Source: Hartmannibacter diazotrophicus
GTDB taxonomy: Bacteria > Pseudomonadota > Alphaproteobacteria > Rhizobiales > Pleomorphomonadaceae
Reading direction: 5' to 3'
Length of the DNA: 64,000 bases
NCBI RefSeq assembly: GCF_900231165.1
Contig: NZ_LT960614.1
Span: forward strand, 3,535,501 to 3,599,500
The notes beneath the pieces were generated by a model. The model had not been told where the DNA came from, searched no databases, and was given only the letters and a program-made list of their open reading frames with translations. Positions 8,782 through 17,091 of this stretch are shown here, in pieces (the stretch's first letter is position 1; the number at the start of each line of letters is the position of its first letter). A program made the position numbers and the translations under genes.

Positions 8782-9091
8782 GGTTCAGGTCTCCGCCGCT
8801 GGATCGAGGCCGGGCGATCCAGAAGCCACCAGCCCGCCGCATAGGCGTCAGGATGATCGTACTTCGTCGTGCCCCGCCATCAGACTATGCACATTTTTGA
8901 GATCTCTGTGCGCCGTTTGACGTCAACCCCCCAGGCAGCAAGCGTCAGGCCAGACGAAGCCACGTCGCGAAGCCCGAGGCGGATGGCACGGCAAGACACG
9001 TGCCCGGTCGCACGCCGCGGGCTCGAGCAACAATCTTGGAGGCAGCGGGGAAATCCCCGGAAGGTGAGCCAGAGCCGACGGTCGGGCTCGG
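8782..9091. other. 310-bp gap between LysR stop and racemase-like start
   Basis: No credible gene. A perfect 10-bp palindrome TTGACGTCAA at 8917-8926 could be an operator or, read on the minus strand, a -35 region for the racemase-like gene; no good -10 follows at the usual spacing. Nothing else is evident. Confidence 0.4.
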
Positions 9092-10015
9092 TTAGTCGCT
9101 CGCCTGCGCCATCTTGATCATGTCCGCATGGCGCTTGAGTTCGTCGACGAAGCCCTGAACAAGCGGCAGATTGGTTCCGCTGCGCCGGAGCGCGGCGAAA
9201 TGCAGGGACTCGAAACTGTAGAGTTCGGGGCGAAGGCGGCGCATTTCGCCCTGCCCGGCCCAATGGTCGCCGATATGGCAGGGCAGGAAGCCGATGAACT
9301 GCCCGGAAAGGATGATCATCGCCTGTGCCTCCATGTGGATGACGCTGGCGCTCGCCCGCGGATGGTCGGCCCGGTAGAGATCTTCCAGATGCCGATAGCC
9401 GCGCACGGAGAACTTCGCCTCCTCGATCTGGGTCCGCGTGATCTCGCGCGAGGGAAGATCGAACAGCGGATGCTGGCGGCCGCAATAGAGCCCGTGCGCC
9501 TCCCGGTGCAGGGGCACATAGGCCACACCCGGCGTCTTCTGGGAAAAAGGCCCGACCACCACGTCATGCTCGCCTTCGGCGATCGCGCGCTCCAGTTCGT
9601 TGGGAGTTCCAAGGGCGAGTTCGACGAACACGCCCTCCGCCTTGGCCATGAAGGTGCCGATCGCGGCCTGCAGCCCGAGCTTCGGGTTGGTCACCACGCC
9701 GTCGACAATGCCGACACGCAGCCGACCGACAAGCTGGCCGCGCGAGTTGCCCACCCGGAACTCGAAGGTCTCGATATCGCTGAAAAGCTGTTTTGCCGCT
9801 TCGTAGGTCGACTGGCCGAAGGAGGTCAGCCGAAATCCACCGCGCCCGCGCTCGCAGAGCGTGCCGCCAAGCTTGCGTTCCAGCGTCGCCAGATGGGTCG
9901 AAAGCGTGGAGGAGGAAAGGTTCAGCGCGATCTGGGCATCGGCGAACCCGCCCGCGTCCACGATGGTCGCGAACACCCGCAGCAACCTCAGGTCGATATT
10001 GTCCAGACGCCGCAT
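9092..10015 (-). CDS. LysR family transcriptional regulator
   Basis: 307 aa, normal length for the family. The N-terminal winged helix (LRLLRVFATIVDAGGFADAQ then SSSTLSTHLATLERKLG) is followed by a LysR substrate-binding domain. ATG 10015 is chosen over ATG 10036 because AAGGAGC lies just upstream and the protein then begins MRRLDNIDLRLL, a standard start. It is transcribed divergently from the ABC importer at 10142, so it probably controls that operon and may also drive the racemase-like gene downstream on its own strand. The inducer is unknown, presumably an intermediate of the guanidino/hydantoin-like substrate. Confidence 0.92.
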   Translation of the reverse strand: MRRLDNIDLRLLRVFATIVDAGGFADAQIALNLSSSTLSTHLATLERKLGGTLCERGRGGFRLTSFGQSTYEAAKQLFSDIETFEFRVGNSRGQLVGRLRVGIVDGVVTNPKLGLQAAIGTFMAKAEGVFVELALGTPNELERAIAEGEHDVVVGPFSQKTPGVAYVPLHREAHGLYCGRQHPLFDLPSREITRTQIEEAKFSVRGYRHLEDLYRADHPRASASVIHMEAQAMIILSGQFIGFLPCHIGDHWAGQGEMRRLRPELYSFESLHFAALRRSGTNLPLVQGFVDELKRHADMIKMAQASD

Positions 10016-10042
10016 GACCGCTCCTTGCACTGACATTCATAC

Positions 10043-10058
10043 ATTGGTAATTTTCAAT
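10043..10058. promoter_or_regulatory. candidate LysR operator in the divergent promoter region
   Basis: ATTG-N8-CAAT dyad in an AT-rich 126-bp divergent intergenic region, which stands out against the GC-rich surroundings. Dyads of this size fit the T-N11-A class of LysR sites. No experimental support. Confidence 0.4.
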
Positions 10059-10141
10059 CTATCTTTCCAATAATTCTGATTTTTCTCAATGTAAATCTGA
10101 TGAATCATCCTCTCAACAATCACCAAAAGAGGATGGAACAT

Positions 10142-11140
10142 ATGAAGAAGACCGCGATTTTGGCCGGATTTTCGCTGTTGCTGGCGTCCTCGCTGGCCGG
10201 CCCGGCAAGCGCCGCCGATCAGATCCGCATTCTTTTCCCGACCTGGCCGGGCTTCGCGCCCGTCTTCGTCGCCAAGGACCTCGGGTATTTCGGGGCGGAA
10301 GGCCTCGACGTTGACGTGAAGTTCGAGGACGACCGCTCCAACGTCATGGCGGCGATGGCGCGCGGCGACATCGAGATGAACATGCGCACGGTCGGCGAGT
10401 ACCAGGGCCGTCCGCGCGACGCCAGCACGCCCGGCGTCATCATCGGCACCATCGACCGCTCGCTCGGCGGTGACGGCGTCATCGTCGACGGCTCGATCAA
10501 GTCGGTCGCCGACCTCAAGGGCAAGACGGTCGCGGCCGAGCCGAATGTGCCGGCCTGGCTGCTGCTGCAGCTTGCGCTGAAGGAAAACGGACTCACCCTC
10601 AAGGACATCGAGACGAAGAACATCGTGACCCCGGACACGGTCGCCGTTTTCGCCGACAGCTCGATCTCGGCGGTGGCGACCTACGAGCCCTTCATGTCTC
10701 AGGCGGTCAAGACGATCACCCAGCGCGATCCGAAGATCCTGATCTCGTCGAAGGACACCGACATCATCGACGATGTCATCTCGGTGCGCCAGGACGACCT
10801 CAAGGCCAACCCGGACAAGTATGTCAAGTTCCTGAAGGCGCTCTACAAGGCGGTCGACTACTACAAGACCAACCCGGACGATTTCATCAAGCTCTCCGCG
10901 CCGCACTTCAACCTCAGCGAAGCGGAAGTGAAGGAAATCCTCGACACCTCACTCACCTACACCGGCTTCAAGGAGTCGCTTGAGTACATCGGCACCCCCG
11001 GCAAGCCCGGCACGCTCTACGGCATCTTTGACACGGTCATGCAGCTCAACATCGACAGCGGCGCCGCCGACAAGGCGCTCGTCGCCGCCGACCAGATCGA
11101 TCCGTCGGTGATGGGCAAGCTCGCGGAGCAAATGAAGTGA
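10142..11140 (+). CDS. ABC transporter substrate-binding protein, SsuA/TauA/NMT1 type
   Basis: 332 aa with a clear Sec signal peptide (MKKTAILAGFSLLLASSLAG, cleavage after ASA). The mature part starts QIRILFPTWPGFAPVFVAKDLGYF, the usual opening of taurine/nitrate/urea-type NMT1 binding proteins. It is followed by its own permease and ATPase, then catabolic genes including a DUF1989 protein. The same binding-protein type occurs beside urea/guanidine carboxylase and DUF1989 genes in other bacteria, so a small guanidino or urea-like ligand is inferred. ATG 10142 has AGAGG 9 nt upstream. The GTG of the next gene overlaps the stop. Confidence 0.9.
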   Translation: MKKTAILAGFSLLLASSLAGPASAADQIRILFPTWPGFAPVFVAKDLGYFGAEGLDVDVKFEDDRSNVMAAMARGDIEMNMRTVGEYQGRPRDASTPGVIIGTIDRSLGGDGVIVDGSIKSVADLKGKTVAAEPNVPAWLLLQLALKENGLTLKDIETKNIVTPDTVAVFADSSISAVATYEPFMSQAVKTITQRDPKILISSKDTDIIDDVISVRQDDLKANPDKYVKFLKALYKAVDYYKTNPDDFIKLSAPHFNLSEAEVKEILDTSLTYTGFKESLEYIGTPGKPGTLYGIFDTVMQLNIDSGAADKALVAADQIDPSVMGKLAEQMK

Positions 11141-12003
11141 GCGAAGGGGCAAGCCTCGCCATGCGCGCATCGTCGTCAAACGACACGCAGGACGGGGCGG
11201 CCACCGCCCCGGCGGCCGCGCCCCGCCAGCGCCTCTTCACCTTCCGGGGCACCTTGTCCCGGAGGGCTCAGCTCAGTATCGCCATCGGCGCCAGCCTCGC
11301 CCTCCTGCTTATCTGGGAGGCCATCGCCGACAGCGGGCTGATCAACCCGCTGTTCCTGCCGGCGCCCTCTGCCGTCGCTGCCGCCTTATGGCACATGACG
11401 ATGCAGCAGGATTTGCTCTACCACGCACTCGTCTCCACCTGGCGCGTCTGGCTCGCCTTCGCCCTCTCGGTGGTTCTCGCGGTGCCGATCGGCATCCTGA
11501 TGTCGAGCTACCGGCCGATCGGCGCCGCGCTCGAGCCGATCATGGACTTCATCCGCTACCTGCCGGTTCCGGCGCTGGTGCCCCTCTCCATCATCTGGTT
11601 CGGCGTCGGCGAGGAGACCAAGATCTTCCTGCTCTGGCTCGGAACCTTCTTCCAGCTGGTGCTGCTCGTTGCCGACGACATGCGCCGGGTGCCGCACGAG
11701 TATATCGAGATCGCCTGGACGGTCGGCGCCAGCGAGCGGCAGGTCCTCACGGACGTCGCCTTCCGCGCCATGCTGCCCAATCTGCTGGACAACCTGCGCA
11801 TTACCCTCGGCTGGTGCTGGACCTACCTCATCATCGCCGAGATCGTCGCGGCCGACAGCGGTCTCGGTTTCGTCATCTGGACCGCACGGCGCTACATGAA
11901 GACGCCGGAAGTGATGGCAGGCGTCGTCGCGATCGGCCTCATCGGCCTGATCACCGACCAGCTCCTGCGCAAGCTCCACAAGCGGCTCTTCCGCTATCTC
12001 TGA
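11137..12003 (+). CDS. ABC transporter permease, SsuC/TauC type
   Basis: 288 aa. A hydrophilic N-terminus of about 45 residues precedes six membrane segments. The BPD-type inner-membrane loop has the EAA motif as EIAWTVGASERQVLTDVAFRAMLP. GTG 11137 overlaps the binding-protein stop (GTGA) and has GGAG eight bases upstream; ATG 11161 is an alternative start. It forms the importer with the preceding binding protein and following ATPase; only one permease gene is present, so a homodimer is expected as in Ssu/Tau systems. Confidence 0.9.
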   Translation: MSEGASLAMRASSSNDTQDGAATAPAAAPRQRLFTFRGTLSRRAQLSIAIGASLALLLIWEAIADSGLINPLFLPAPSAVAAALWHMTMQQDLLYHALVSTWRVWLAFALSVVLAVPIGILMSSYRPIGAALEPIMDFIRYLPVPALVPLSIIWFGVGEETKIFLLWLGTFFQLVLLVADDMRRVPHEYIEIAWTVGASERQVLTDVAFRAMLPNLLDNLRITLGWCWTYLIIAEIVAADSGLGFVIWTARRYMKTPEVMAGVVAIGLIGLITDQLLRKLHKRLFRYL

Positions 12004-12013
12004 CAGGTGCGCC

Positions 12014-12838
12014 ATGACCAGCCTCTCGTCCGCCAATCCGGCACCTGACCTGTCGGCCTCCGCCTCGGCGGCTCACGTCGCCTTCGACCGCGTGACCAAG
12101 ACCTTTGGCCCGCTGCCGGTCGTCGCCGAGCCCTTCTCGCTGGCCATTGCCCGCAACGAGTTCATCGTCTTCCTCGGCCCTTCCGGCTGCGGCAAGACGA
12201 CCCTGATGCGCATGGTCGGCGGTCTCGACGAGCCGACGAGCGGCGTGATCCGCCTTGCCGGCGAGATCGTCAGGGGGCCGGACTGGCGCCGTGGCATGGT
12301 CTCCCAGTCCTATTCCTCTTTCCCCTGGCTCACGGTCGCCGAGAACGTCGCCTTCGGCATGCGCTACCGCAAGGACCTGACGGCCTCGGAGAAGCTTGCC
12401 AGGCGCGATCACTACCTGGAACTCGTCGGGCTGGAGGACTTCGCCGACACCTATCCGAACCGGATTTCCGGCGGCATGCGCCAGCGCGTCGCCATCGCCC
12501 GCACGCTGGCGGCCGGCTCCGAAGTGCTCCTCATGGATGAGCCCTTCGGCGCGCTCGACGCCCAGCGCCGCGAGCGCCTGCAGGTGGAACTGCGCCGCCT
12601 GCAGCAGCAGGACGCCAAGACGATCATCTTCGTCACCCACGATGTCGAGGAAGCCGCCTTCCTTGCCGACCGCGTCGTCGTCTTCTCCAAGCGCCCGGCC
12701 CGCATCACCGCCCTTGTTGATGTCGCCAGCCGCCTCGGCCCCGATCGGCCGGTCGAACTGCGCGAGACGCCGGATTTCTTCGCCCTTCGCACCGAACTGC
12801 TCCATGCCGTCCGGCAGAGCGGGGAGGAGGAGGAATGA
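12014..12838 (+). CDS. ABC transporter ATP-binding protein, SsuB/TauB type
   Basis: 274 aa. Walker A GPSGCGKTT, signature ISGGMRQR, Walker B VLLMDEPFGALD and the H-loop VTHDVEEA are all intact. FQ-loop position reads SQSYSSFPWL. It starts 10 nt after the permease stop, and its own stop overlaps the next gene by ATGA, which ties transport to the downstream enzymes. C-terminal residues beyond 250 (PVELRETPDFFALRTELL) match nitrate/taurine-type ATPases. Confidence 0.93.
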   Translation: MTSLSSANPAPDLSASASAAHVAFDRVTKTFGPLPVVAEPFSLAIARNEFIVFLGPSGCGKTTLMRMVGGLDEPTSGVIRLAGEIVRGPDWRRGMVSQSYSSFPWLTVAENVAFGMRYRKDLTASEKLARRDHYLELVGLEDFADTYPNRISGGMRQRVAIARTLAAGSEVLLMDEPFGALDAQRRERLQVELRRLQQQDAKTIIFVTHDVEEAAFLADRVVVFSKRPARITALVDVASRLGPDRPVELRETPDFFALRTELLHAVRQSGEEEE

Positions 12839-13590
12839 TCACGGGCCTTGCCGGCCGCTCCGTCGTGGTGACGGGCGCGAGCCGGGGGATCGGTCGCGGC
12901 ATCGCCAGCGCCTTCGTGGCCGCCGGCGCGATGGTGACGATCATTGCCGACGACCCGGCTGTGACCAGGACAGCCGACGAGATTGGCGCGACGGGAAAGC
13001 TCGCGGACATCACGGACGCCGAGGCCGTCCGCGAGGCTCTGTCCGGCCTCTCGGTCATCGACGTTCTCGTCAACAACGCCGGTCTTGAGCGCATGACGCC
13101 GGTGGACGGTCCCTCGCCGGAAACCGAGGACACCTTCCGCCGCATCCTCGACATCAACGTTGCCGGCACCTTCATCGTCACCCGCGCGGCCCTGTCGCTG
13201 ATGACCGAGGGCGGGCGCATCATCAACACCGCGTCCGTCTGGGGCCGCGTCGCCGAGCCGCTCTTTGCCGCCTATGTGGCGTCCAAGCATGCCGTCATCG
13301 GCCTCACCAAGACGCTGGCGCGCGAACTCGGCCCGCGCGGCATCACTGTGAACGCCGTCTGCCCCGGCTGGGTGAAGACGGAGGCCTCGATGCGCTCGCT
13401 CGCCATGATGAGCGAAAGGTCCGGCGAAGGCACCGACGTCCTTCTTGAAGGAATCCTCGGTGCGCAGGCGCTGCCGGGCCTCATGGAGCCGGACGATGTC
13501 GCCGGCCCCTATCTCTATCTCGCGTCCGACTGGGCGAAAAACGTGACCGGGCAAAGCCTCGGCATCGATCGTGGGGAGGTTCCCTGGTGA
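12835..13590 (+). CDS. short-chain dehydrogenase/reductase (first of a pair)
   Basis: Classical NAD(P)-dependent SDR, 251 aa. TGASRGIGRG cofactor motif, NNAG, catalytic Ser and the YxxxK motif as YVASK, and the C-terminal loop after CPGWVKTEA are present. It overlaps the ATPase by ATGA and the second SDR by GTGA, so translation is coupled across import and oxidation. Substrate unknown; an alcohol/ketone on the imported compound or its product is the obvious possibility. The N-terminal 25 residues are alanine-rich but not a signal. Confidence 0.88.
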   Translation: MITGLAGRSVVVTGASRGIGRGIASAFVAAGAMVTIIADDPAVTRTADEIGATGKLADITDAEAVREALSGLSVIDVLVNNAGLERMTPVDGPSPETEDTFRRILDINVAGTFIVTRAALSLMTEGGRIINTASVWGRVAEPLFAAYVASKHAVIGLTKTLARELGPRGITVNAVCPGWVKTEASMRSLAMMSERSGEGTDVLLEGILGAQALPGLMEPDDVAGPYLYLASDWAKNVTGQSLGIDRGEVPW

Positions 13591-14294
13591 AACCATTGTC
13601 CGGCCGCAAGGCCATCGTTACGGGGGCGTCGAGCGGCATCGGCCGCGCCACCGCCCTGCTCATGCTGGAACAGGGCGCCGAGGTGGTCGGCCTCGATATC
13701 GCGCCCGATGCGTCCCTGCCCTTCCCCTGCCTCGCGACAGATGTCGCCGACCGCGACTCGGTGAGGGGCAGCATCGCCTCGGCATTGGAAACCCTTGGCC
13801 GTATCGACATCCTGGTCAATTCCGCCGGCATCCAGCTCGACAGCCCGATGGGCGATCTCGACCTTCCCGCCTTCGACCGGATGCTCGGCGTCAACGTCAA
13901 GGGCCCGGTCCTCGTCGCCGAGGCCGCGCTGCCGCATATCCCCGAGGGCGGCCGCATCATCAACCTCGCCTCGGAACTCGCCTTCCTCGGCCGCGCCGGC
14001 TCCTCGACCTATGCCGCGACCAAGGCCGCGATCCTCGGCCTCACCCGCTCATGGGCACGTGAGCTTGGGCCCGGCATCACGGTCAATGCCGTCGCGCCTG
14101 GTCCGATCGACACCCCGCTCCTCCACTTCGAGACGCTCTCGCCTGAAGTTCAGGCGCTGGAGGTGAAGAACCCGGCCGGTCGCATCGGCCGGCCCGAGGA
14201 GGTCGCGGCCGTCATCGCCTTCCTCGCCTCCCCGGCGGCGAGTTTCATCACCGGACAGTGCTACAGCGCCGACGGCGGCGCCGCGATGCACTAG
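13587..14294 (+). CDS. short-chain dehydrogenase/reductase (second of a pair)
   Basis: 235 aa, GTG start overlapping the previous stop. TGASSGIGRA, a diverged NSAG, and the YAATK catalytic motif are all visible. It ends SADGGAAMH, close to the usual SDR C-terminal VDGG pattern. It is distinct from the preceding SDR, so the two probably act on successive or different substrates rather than being a fresh duplication. A palindromic repeat lies directly after its stop and separates it from the creatininase-like gene. Confidence 0.88.
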   Translation: MKPLSGRKAIVTGASSGIGRATALLMLEQGAEVVGLDIAPDASLPFPCLATDVADRDSVRGSIASALETLGRIDILVNSAGIQLDSPMGDLDLPAFDRMLGVNVKGPVLVAEAALPHIPEGGRIINLASELAFLGRAGSSTYAATKAAILGLTRSWARELGPGITVNAVAPGPIDTPLLHFETLSPEVQALEVKNPAGRIGRPEEVAAVIAFLASPAASFITGQCYSADGGAAMH

Positions 14295-14297
14295 AGT

Positions 14298-14393
14298 AAA
14301 TCCAGGAAAAGTGGGAACCGGTTTTCCATCCGGATTTGCGCGAAAACAAAGACATGGAGCATTTCCGTGGCTCCGCTCTGAACGGAAATGCTC
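14298..14393 (+). repeat. two-hairpin palindromic intergenic element (copy A)
   Basis: First hairpin 14298-14337: AAATCC/GGATTT and GGAAAA/TTTTCC nested around GTGGGAACCGG. Second hairpin: GAGCATTTCCGT (14357-14368) with its exact complement at 14382-14393. The architecture and the GTGG-N3-CCGG core recur at 16876-16978. Elements of this form are common between genes in Rhizobiales. Confidence 0.75.
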
Positions 14394-14473
14394 TAGCGCC
14401 ACGAACACCGCGGCGGCCACCCGCTACGGAACAAGAAACTGAATTATATCAGCAAGAAAGGACAAGAGAGACG

Positions 14474-15247
14474 ATGTCCGACAGCGTCTTCATGTCAGAA
14501 ATCACCTGGCCGCAGTTCGAGGAAAAGGTGAAGGCCGGCGCGCCCGTCTTCCTGCCCATCGGCAGCACGGAGCAGCATGGGCCTCACCTGCCGCTCGGCG
14601 TCGACATCTACCTGCCGACCGGCGTTTGCGAACGCGTTGCCAAGGAGGTCGGCGGCCTCGTCGCCCCGACCATTTCCTATGGCTACAAGTCGCAGCCGCG
14701 TTCCGGCGGCGGCGAGGTCTATCCCGGCACCCTCGGGCTCGACGCTCACACGCTCTCTCTCGTCATCCGGGACGTCGTCCACGGCCTTGGCCGGCACGGA
14801 GTCAAGCGCCTCGTCCTCGTCAATGGTCATTTCGAGAACTGTTGGCCGGCGGTGGAGGGCCTCGACCTCGGCCTTCGCGAACTGCGCCGCGACGGCTTCA
14901 CCGGCATCACGGCCATGCGCCTTGAATACTGGGACTTCGTGAAGCGTGAGACGCTCGACAAGCTCTTCCCCGATGGCTTCCCGGGGACCGAACTGGAGCA
15001 TGCCAGCCTCCTTGAAACCAGTCTCATGCTGCTGCTGCGCCCCGACCTCGTCGACATGGCGAAGGTGCCCTCCGACGGGCCAGCGAAATTCCCCAACTAT
15101 GACGTCACGCCCTTCCCACCGGGCCTTGTGCCGCCATCAGGCGTTCTTGCCGACGCGCGCGGCTCGACGGCAAAAAAGGGTCAGTGGCTGATGGACGATC
15201 ATGTGCCTCAGATCGCCGCCGCCGTGCGCAAGGAGTTCGGCCTGTGA
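14474..15247 (+). CDS. creatininase family amidohydrolase
   Basis: 257 aa. Metal and active-site residues line up with Pseudomonas creatininase as I recall it: Glu33 and His35 in STEQHG, Asp44 in LGVD, His119 and Glu121 in NGHFEN, plus GYKSQPRSGGG and Trp153 in YWDFVK. The second substrate-site Trp of that enzyme (near 174) corresponds here to Thr172 in GFPGTELEH, so the substrate may be a related lactam rather than creatinine. Creatininase opens creatinine to creatine reversibly. The family also contains inosose hydrolases, but the motif match favours the guanidino branch. ATG 14474 follows a purine-rich leader; the next gene overlaps by GTGA. Confidence 0.88.
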   Translation: MSDSVFMSEITWPQFEEKVKAGAPVFLPIGSTEQHGPHLPLGVDIYLPTGVCERVAKEVGGLVAPTISYGYKSQPRSGGGEVYPGTLGLDAHTLSLVIRDVVHGLGRHGVKRLVLVNGHFENCWPAVEGLDLGLRELRRDGFTGITAMRLEYWDFVKRETLDKLFPDGFPGTELEHASLLETSLMLLLRPDLVDMAKVPSDGPAKFPNYDVTPFPPGLVPPSGVLADARGSTAKKGQWLMDDHVPQIAAAVRKEFGL

Positions 15248-16227
15248 CCGTCAATCCTTCGCTCGAGGCCTACCAGCCGGTCGATTCCGGCATCGTGCCG
15301 CGCTTTGCCGGCATTTCGACCTTCATGCGCCTGCCCCAGTGCAAGCCGGACGAGGTCGACATCGCCCTTGTCGGCGTCCCGTTCGACGGCGGCACCACCA
15401 ATCGTCCGGGCCCGCGCCACGGACCACGCGAGGTGCGCAACCAGTCGACGCTGATGCGGCGCGTCCACCATCACTCCGGCATCTCGCCCTATGACCTCGT
15501 GCGGGTCGGCGATTGCGGCGACAGCCCGATCAACCCCATCAACCTGATGGACGCCCTCGACAAGATCACCGGCTTCTATGACGAGATCCGCGCGGGCGGC
15601 GCCATTCCGATCACCGCCGGCGGCGATCATCTGATCTCGCTACCGATCCTGCGCGCACTCGGCAAGGACCGGCCCGTCGGGATGATCCACTTCGACGCCC
15701 ATTCGGACACCTACGACAGCTTCTTCGGCGACAACAAGTTCACACATGGAACCCCCTTCCGCCGGGCCATCGAGGAAGGCGTCCTCGATCCGAAGCGCAC
15801 GGTCCAGATCGGCCTTCGCGGCGCGATCTCGGATGCCTCGAACTACGACTTCGCCAGGGAGGTCGGCATTCGCATGATCTTCATCGAGGAACTGGTGAAG
15901 CGAGGCCCAGAGGACGTCATGGCCGAAGCGCGCGAGATCGCGGGCGGCAAGCCGACCTACGTCAGCTTCGACATCGACATCATCGACCCGTCCATGGCAC
16001 CCGGAACCGGCACGCCGGAAATCGGCGGCATCCTGACCCGCGAGGCGCAGGACCTCGTCCGCCTGCTCGAAGGCGTCGACATCATCGGCGCCGACGTCGT
16101 CGAGGTCTCCCCGCCCTTCGACCTTGGCGGCATGACGGCGCTTGCCGGTGCCACCATGATGTTCGAGCTCCTGTGCGTCACCGCCAATGCCATCGCCACC
16201 GCGCGCGGCACGGCCGCAGCAGGCTGA
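15244..16227 (+). CDS. ureohydrolase, guanidinobutyrase/guanidinopropionase-like (agmatinase family)
   Basis: 327 aa binuclear-Mn ureohydrolase that releases urea from a guanidino compound. All six metal ligands are present: His129 in AGGDH, Asp151/His153/Asp155 in HFDAHSDTYD, and Asp243/Asp245 in SFDIDIIDP. The N-terminus (SGIVPRFAGISTFMRLP) and DGGTTNRPGPRHGPREVRNQS resemble guanidino-acid hydrolases more than agmatinase. GTG 15244 overlaps the creatininase stop, so the two are translationally coupled: a natural order would be ring opening to a guanidino acid, then urea release. Creatine itself is a guanidino acid; whether it is the substrate is inference. Confidence 0.9.
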   Translation: MTVNPSLEAYQPVDSGIVPRFAGISTFMRLPQCKPDEVDIALVGVPFDGGTTNRPGPRHGPREVRNQSTLMRRVHHHSGISPYDLVRVGDCGDSPINPINLMDALDKITGFYDEIRAGGAIPITAGGDHLISLPILRALGKDRPVGMIHFDAHSDTYDSFFGDNKFTHGTPFRRAIEEGVLDPKRTVQIGLRGAISDASNYDFAREVGIRMIFIEELVKRGPEDVMAEAREIAGGKPTYVSFDIDIIDPSMAPGTGTPEIGGILTREAQDLVRLLEGVDIIGADVVEVSPPFDLGGMTALAGATMMFELLCVTANAIATARGTAAAG

Positions 16228-16274
16228 CCCGACCAACAACTTTCAAGAAACAAGATCATCCGAGGAGAATGAGC

Positions 16275-16874
16275 GTGTCGGATCTCATCACCATTCCCGC
16301 CCGTCGCGGCAAGGCCTACCGGGTCGCCAAGGGCGAGACCATCAAGGTCATCAACACCCACGGCGACCAGGTCATCGACACCTGGGCCTTCAATGCCGAC
16401 GACCTCCACGAATTCATGTCGATGGAGCACAGCCGCGCCCACATCCTGAAGATCGTGCCGGCGGTCGGCGACACCATGCGGACCAACAAGCGTCGTCCGA
16501 TCCTGACCTTCGTCGAGGATACGTCCGGCGGCGTCCACGACACCATCATCGCCGCCTGCGACAAGCACCGCTACAGCTTCCTCGGCCACGAGGGCTACCA
16601 CGACAACTGCGAGGACAACCTCCACGCGGCCATGCACGACATCGGGCTCGAAGCGCCGGAAACGCCGAGCCCGCTCAATCTCTTCATGAATATCCCGGTG
16701 CAGCCCGACCGCTCGCTCTCCTTCGAGGCGCCGGTCTCCACGCCTGGCTGCTACGTTCGCCTCAAGGCCGAGATGGATTTGATCATCGCCTTCAGCGCCT
16801 GCCCGCAGGATATCCTGCCGATCAACGGCGTCGGCCACATGCCGACCGAGGCGCATTTCACGATCGAGAGCTAA
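16275..16874 (+). CDS. DUF1989 protein (urea-carboxylase-associated / carboxyguanidine deiminase family)
   Basis: About 200 aa, full length for DUF1989. Conserved family features are visible: THGDQVIDTWAF, SMEHSRAH, the Cys-rich GYHDNCEDNL, and SACPQDILPING. Two members of this family form carboxyguanidine deiminase beside guanidine carboxylase in other bacteria; only one copy and no carboxylase are present here, so the role may differ. Start: GTG 16275 has GGAG at an ideal 7-nt spacing, whereas ATG 16269 lies too close to it; both are in frame. Last gene of the cluster, followed by a repeat and a terminator. Confidence 0.88.
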   Translation: MSDLITIPARRGKAYRVAKGETIKVINTHGDQVIDTWAFNADDLHEFMSMEHSRAHILKIVPAVGDTMRTNKRRPILTFVEDTSGGVHDTIIAACDKHRYSFLGHEGYHDNCEDNLHAAMHDIGLEAPETPSPLNLFMNIPVQPDRSLSFEAPVSTPGCYVRLKAEMDLIIAFSACPQDILPINGVGHMPTEAHFTIES

Positions 16875-16875
16875 A

Positions 16876-16978
16876 GCGTGTTCCGAAAAGTGGTCTCCGG
16901 TTTTCGGTCAAAAACACGCGACGAAACAGAAACCTAAAGCATGTCGCATGAAGTCGATTGAGTGCGATGTGCTTTAGG
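16876..16978 (+). repeat. two-hairpin palindromic intergenic element (copy B)
   Basis: Hairpin one 16876-16919: GCGTGTT/AACACGC with CCGAAAA/TTTTCGG around GTGGTCTCCGG. Hairpin two 16933-16978: CCTAAAGCATGTCGCA with a 14/16 matching complement. Same order and orientation as copy A at 14298-14393; the pair encloses the creatininase, ureohydrolase and DUF1989 genes. Confidence 0.75.
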
Positions 16979-17007
16979 CCGCTTCCCGCGCCCCTGCGCG
17001 AACTTGA

Positions 17008-17041
17008 AAGCCCGGGTCGCTCTGGCCCGGGCTTTTTTTTG
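17008..17041 (+). terminator. Rho-independent terminator of the guanidino cluster
   Basis: Stem AGCCCGGG (17009-17016) with CCCGGGCT (17026-17033), 9-nt loop, followed directly by a run of eight T. Correctly placed for the plus-strand operon ending at 16874; it also faces the convergent Nudix gene. Confidence 0.92.
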
Positions 17042-17091
17042 TTGTCGAACGCGTGCGAATGCCGGCTCCCCTCGGGGCCCGTGCGGCTGCC

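Noticed and set aside
16269-16274. ATG 16269 as the start of the DUF1989 gene
   Set aside because: The only Shine-Dalgarno (GGAG 16264-16267) is too close to it and ideally spaced for GTG 16275; the difference is two residues.
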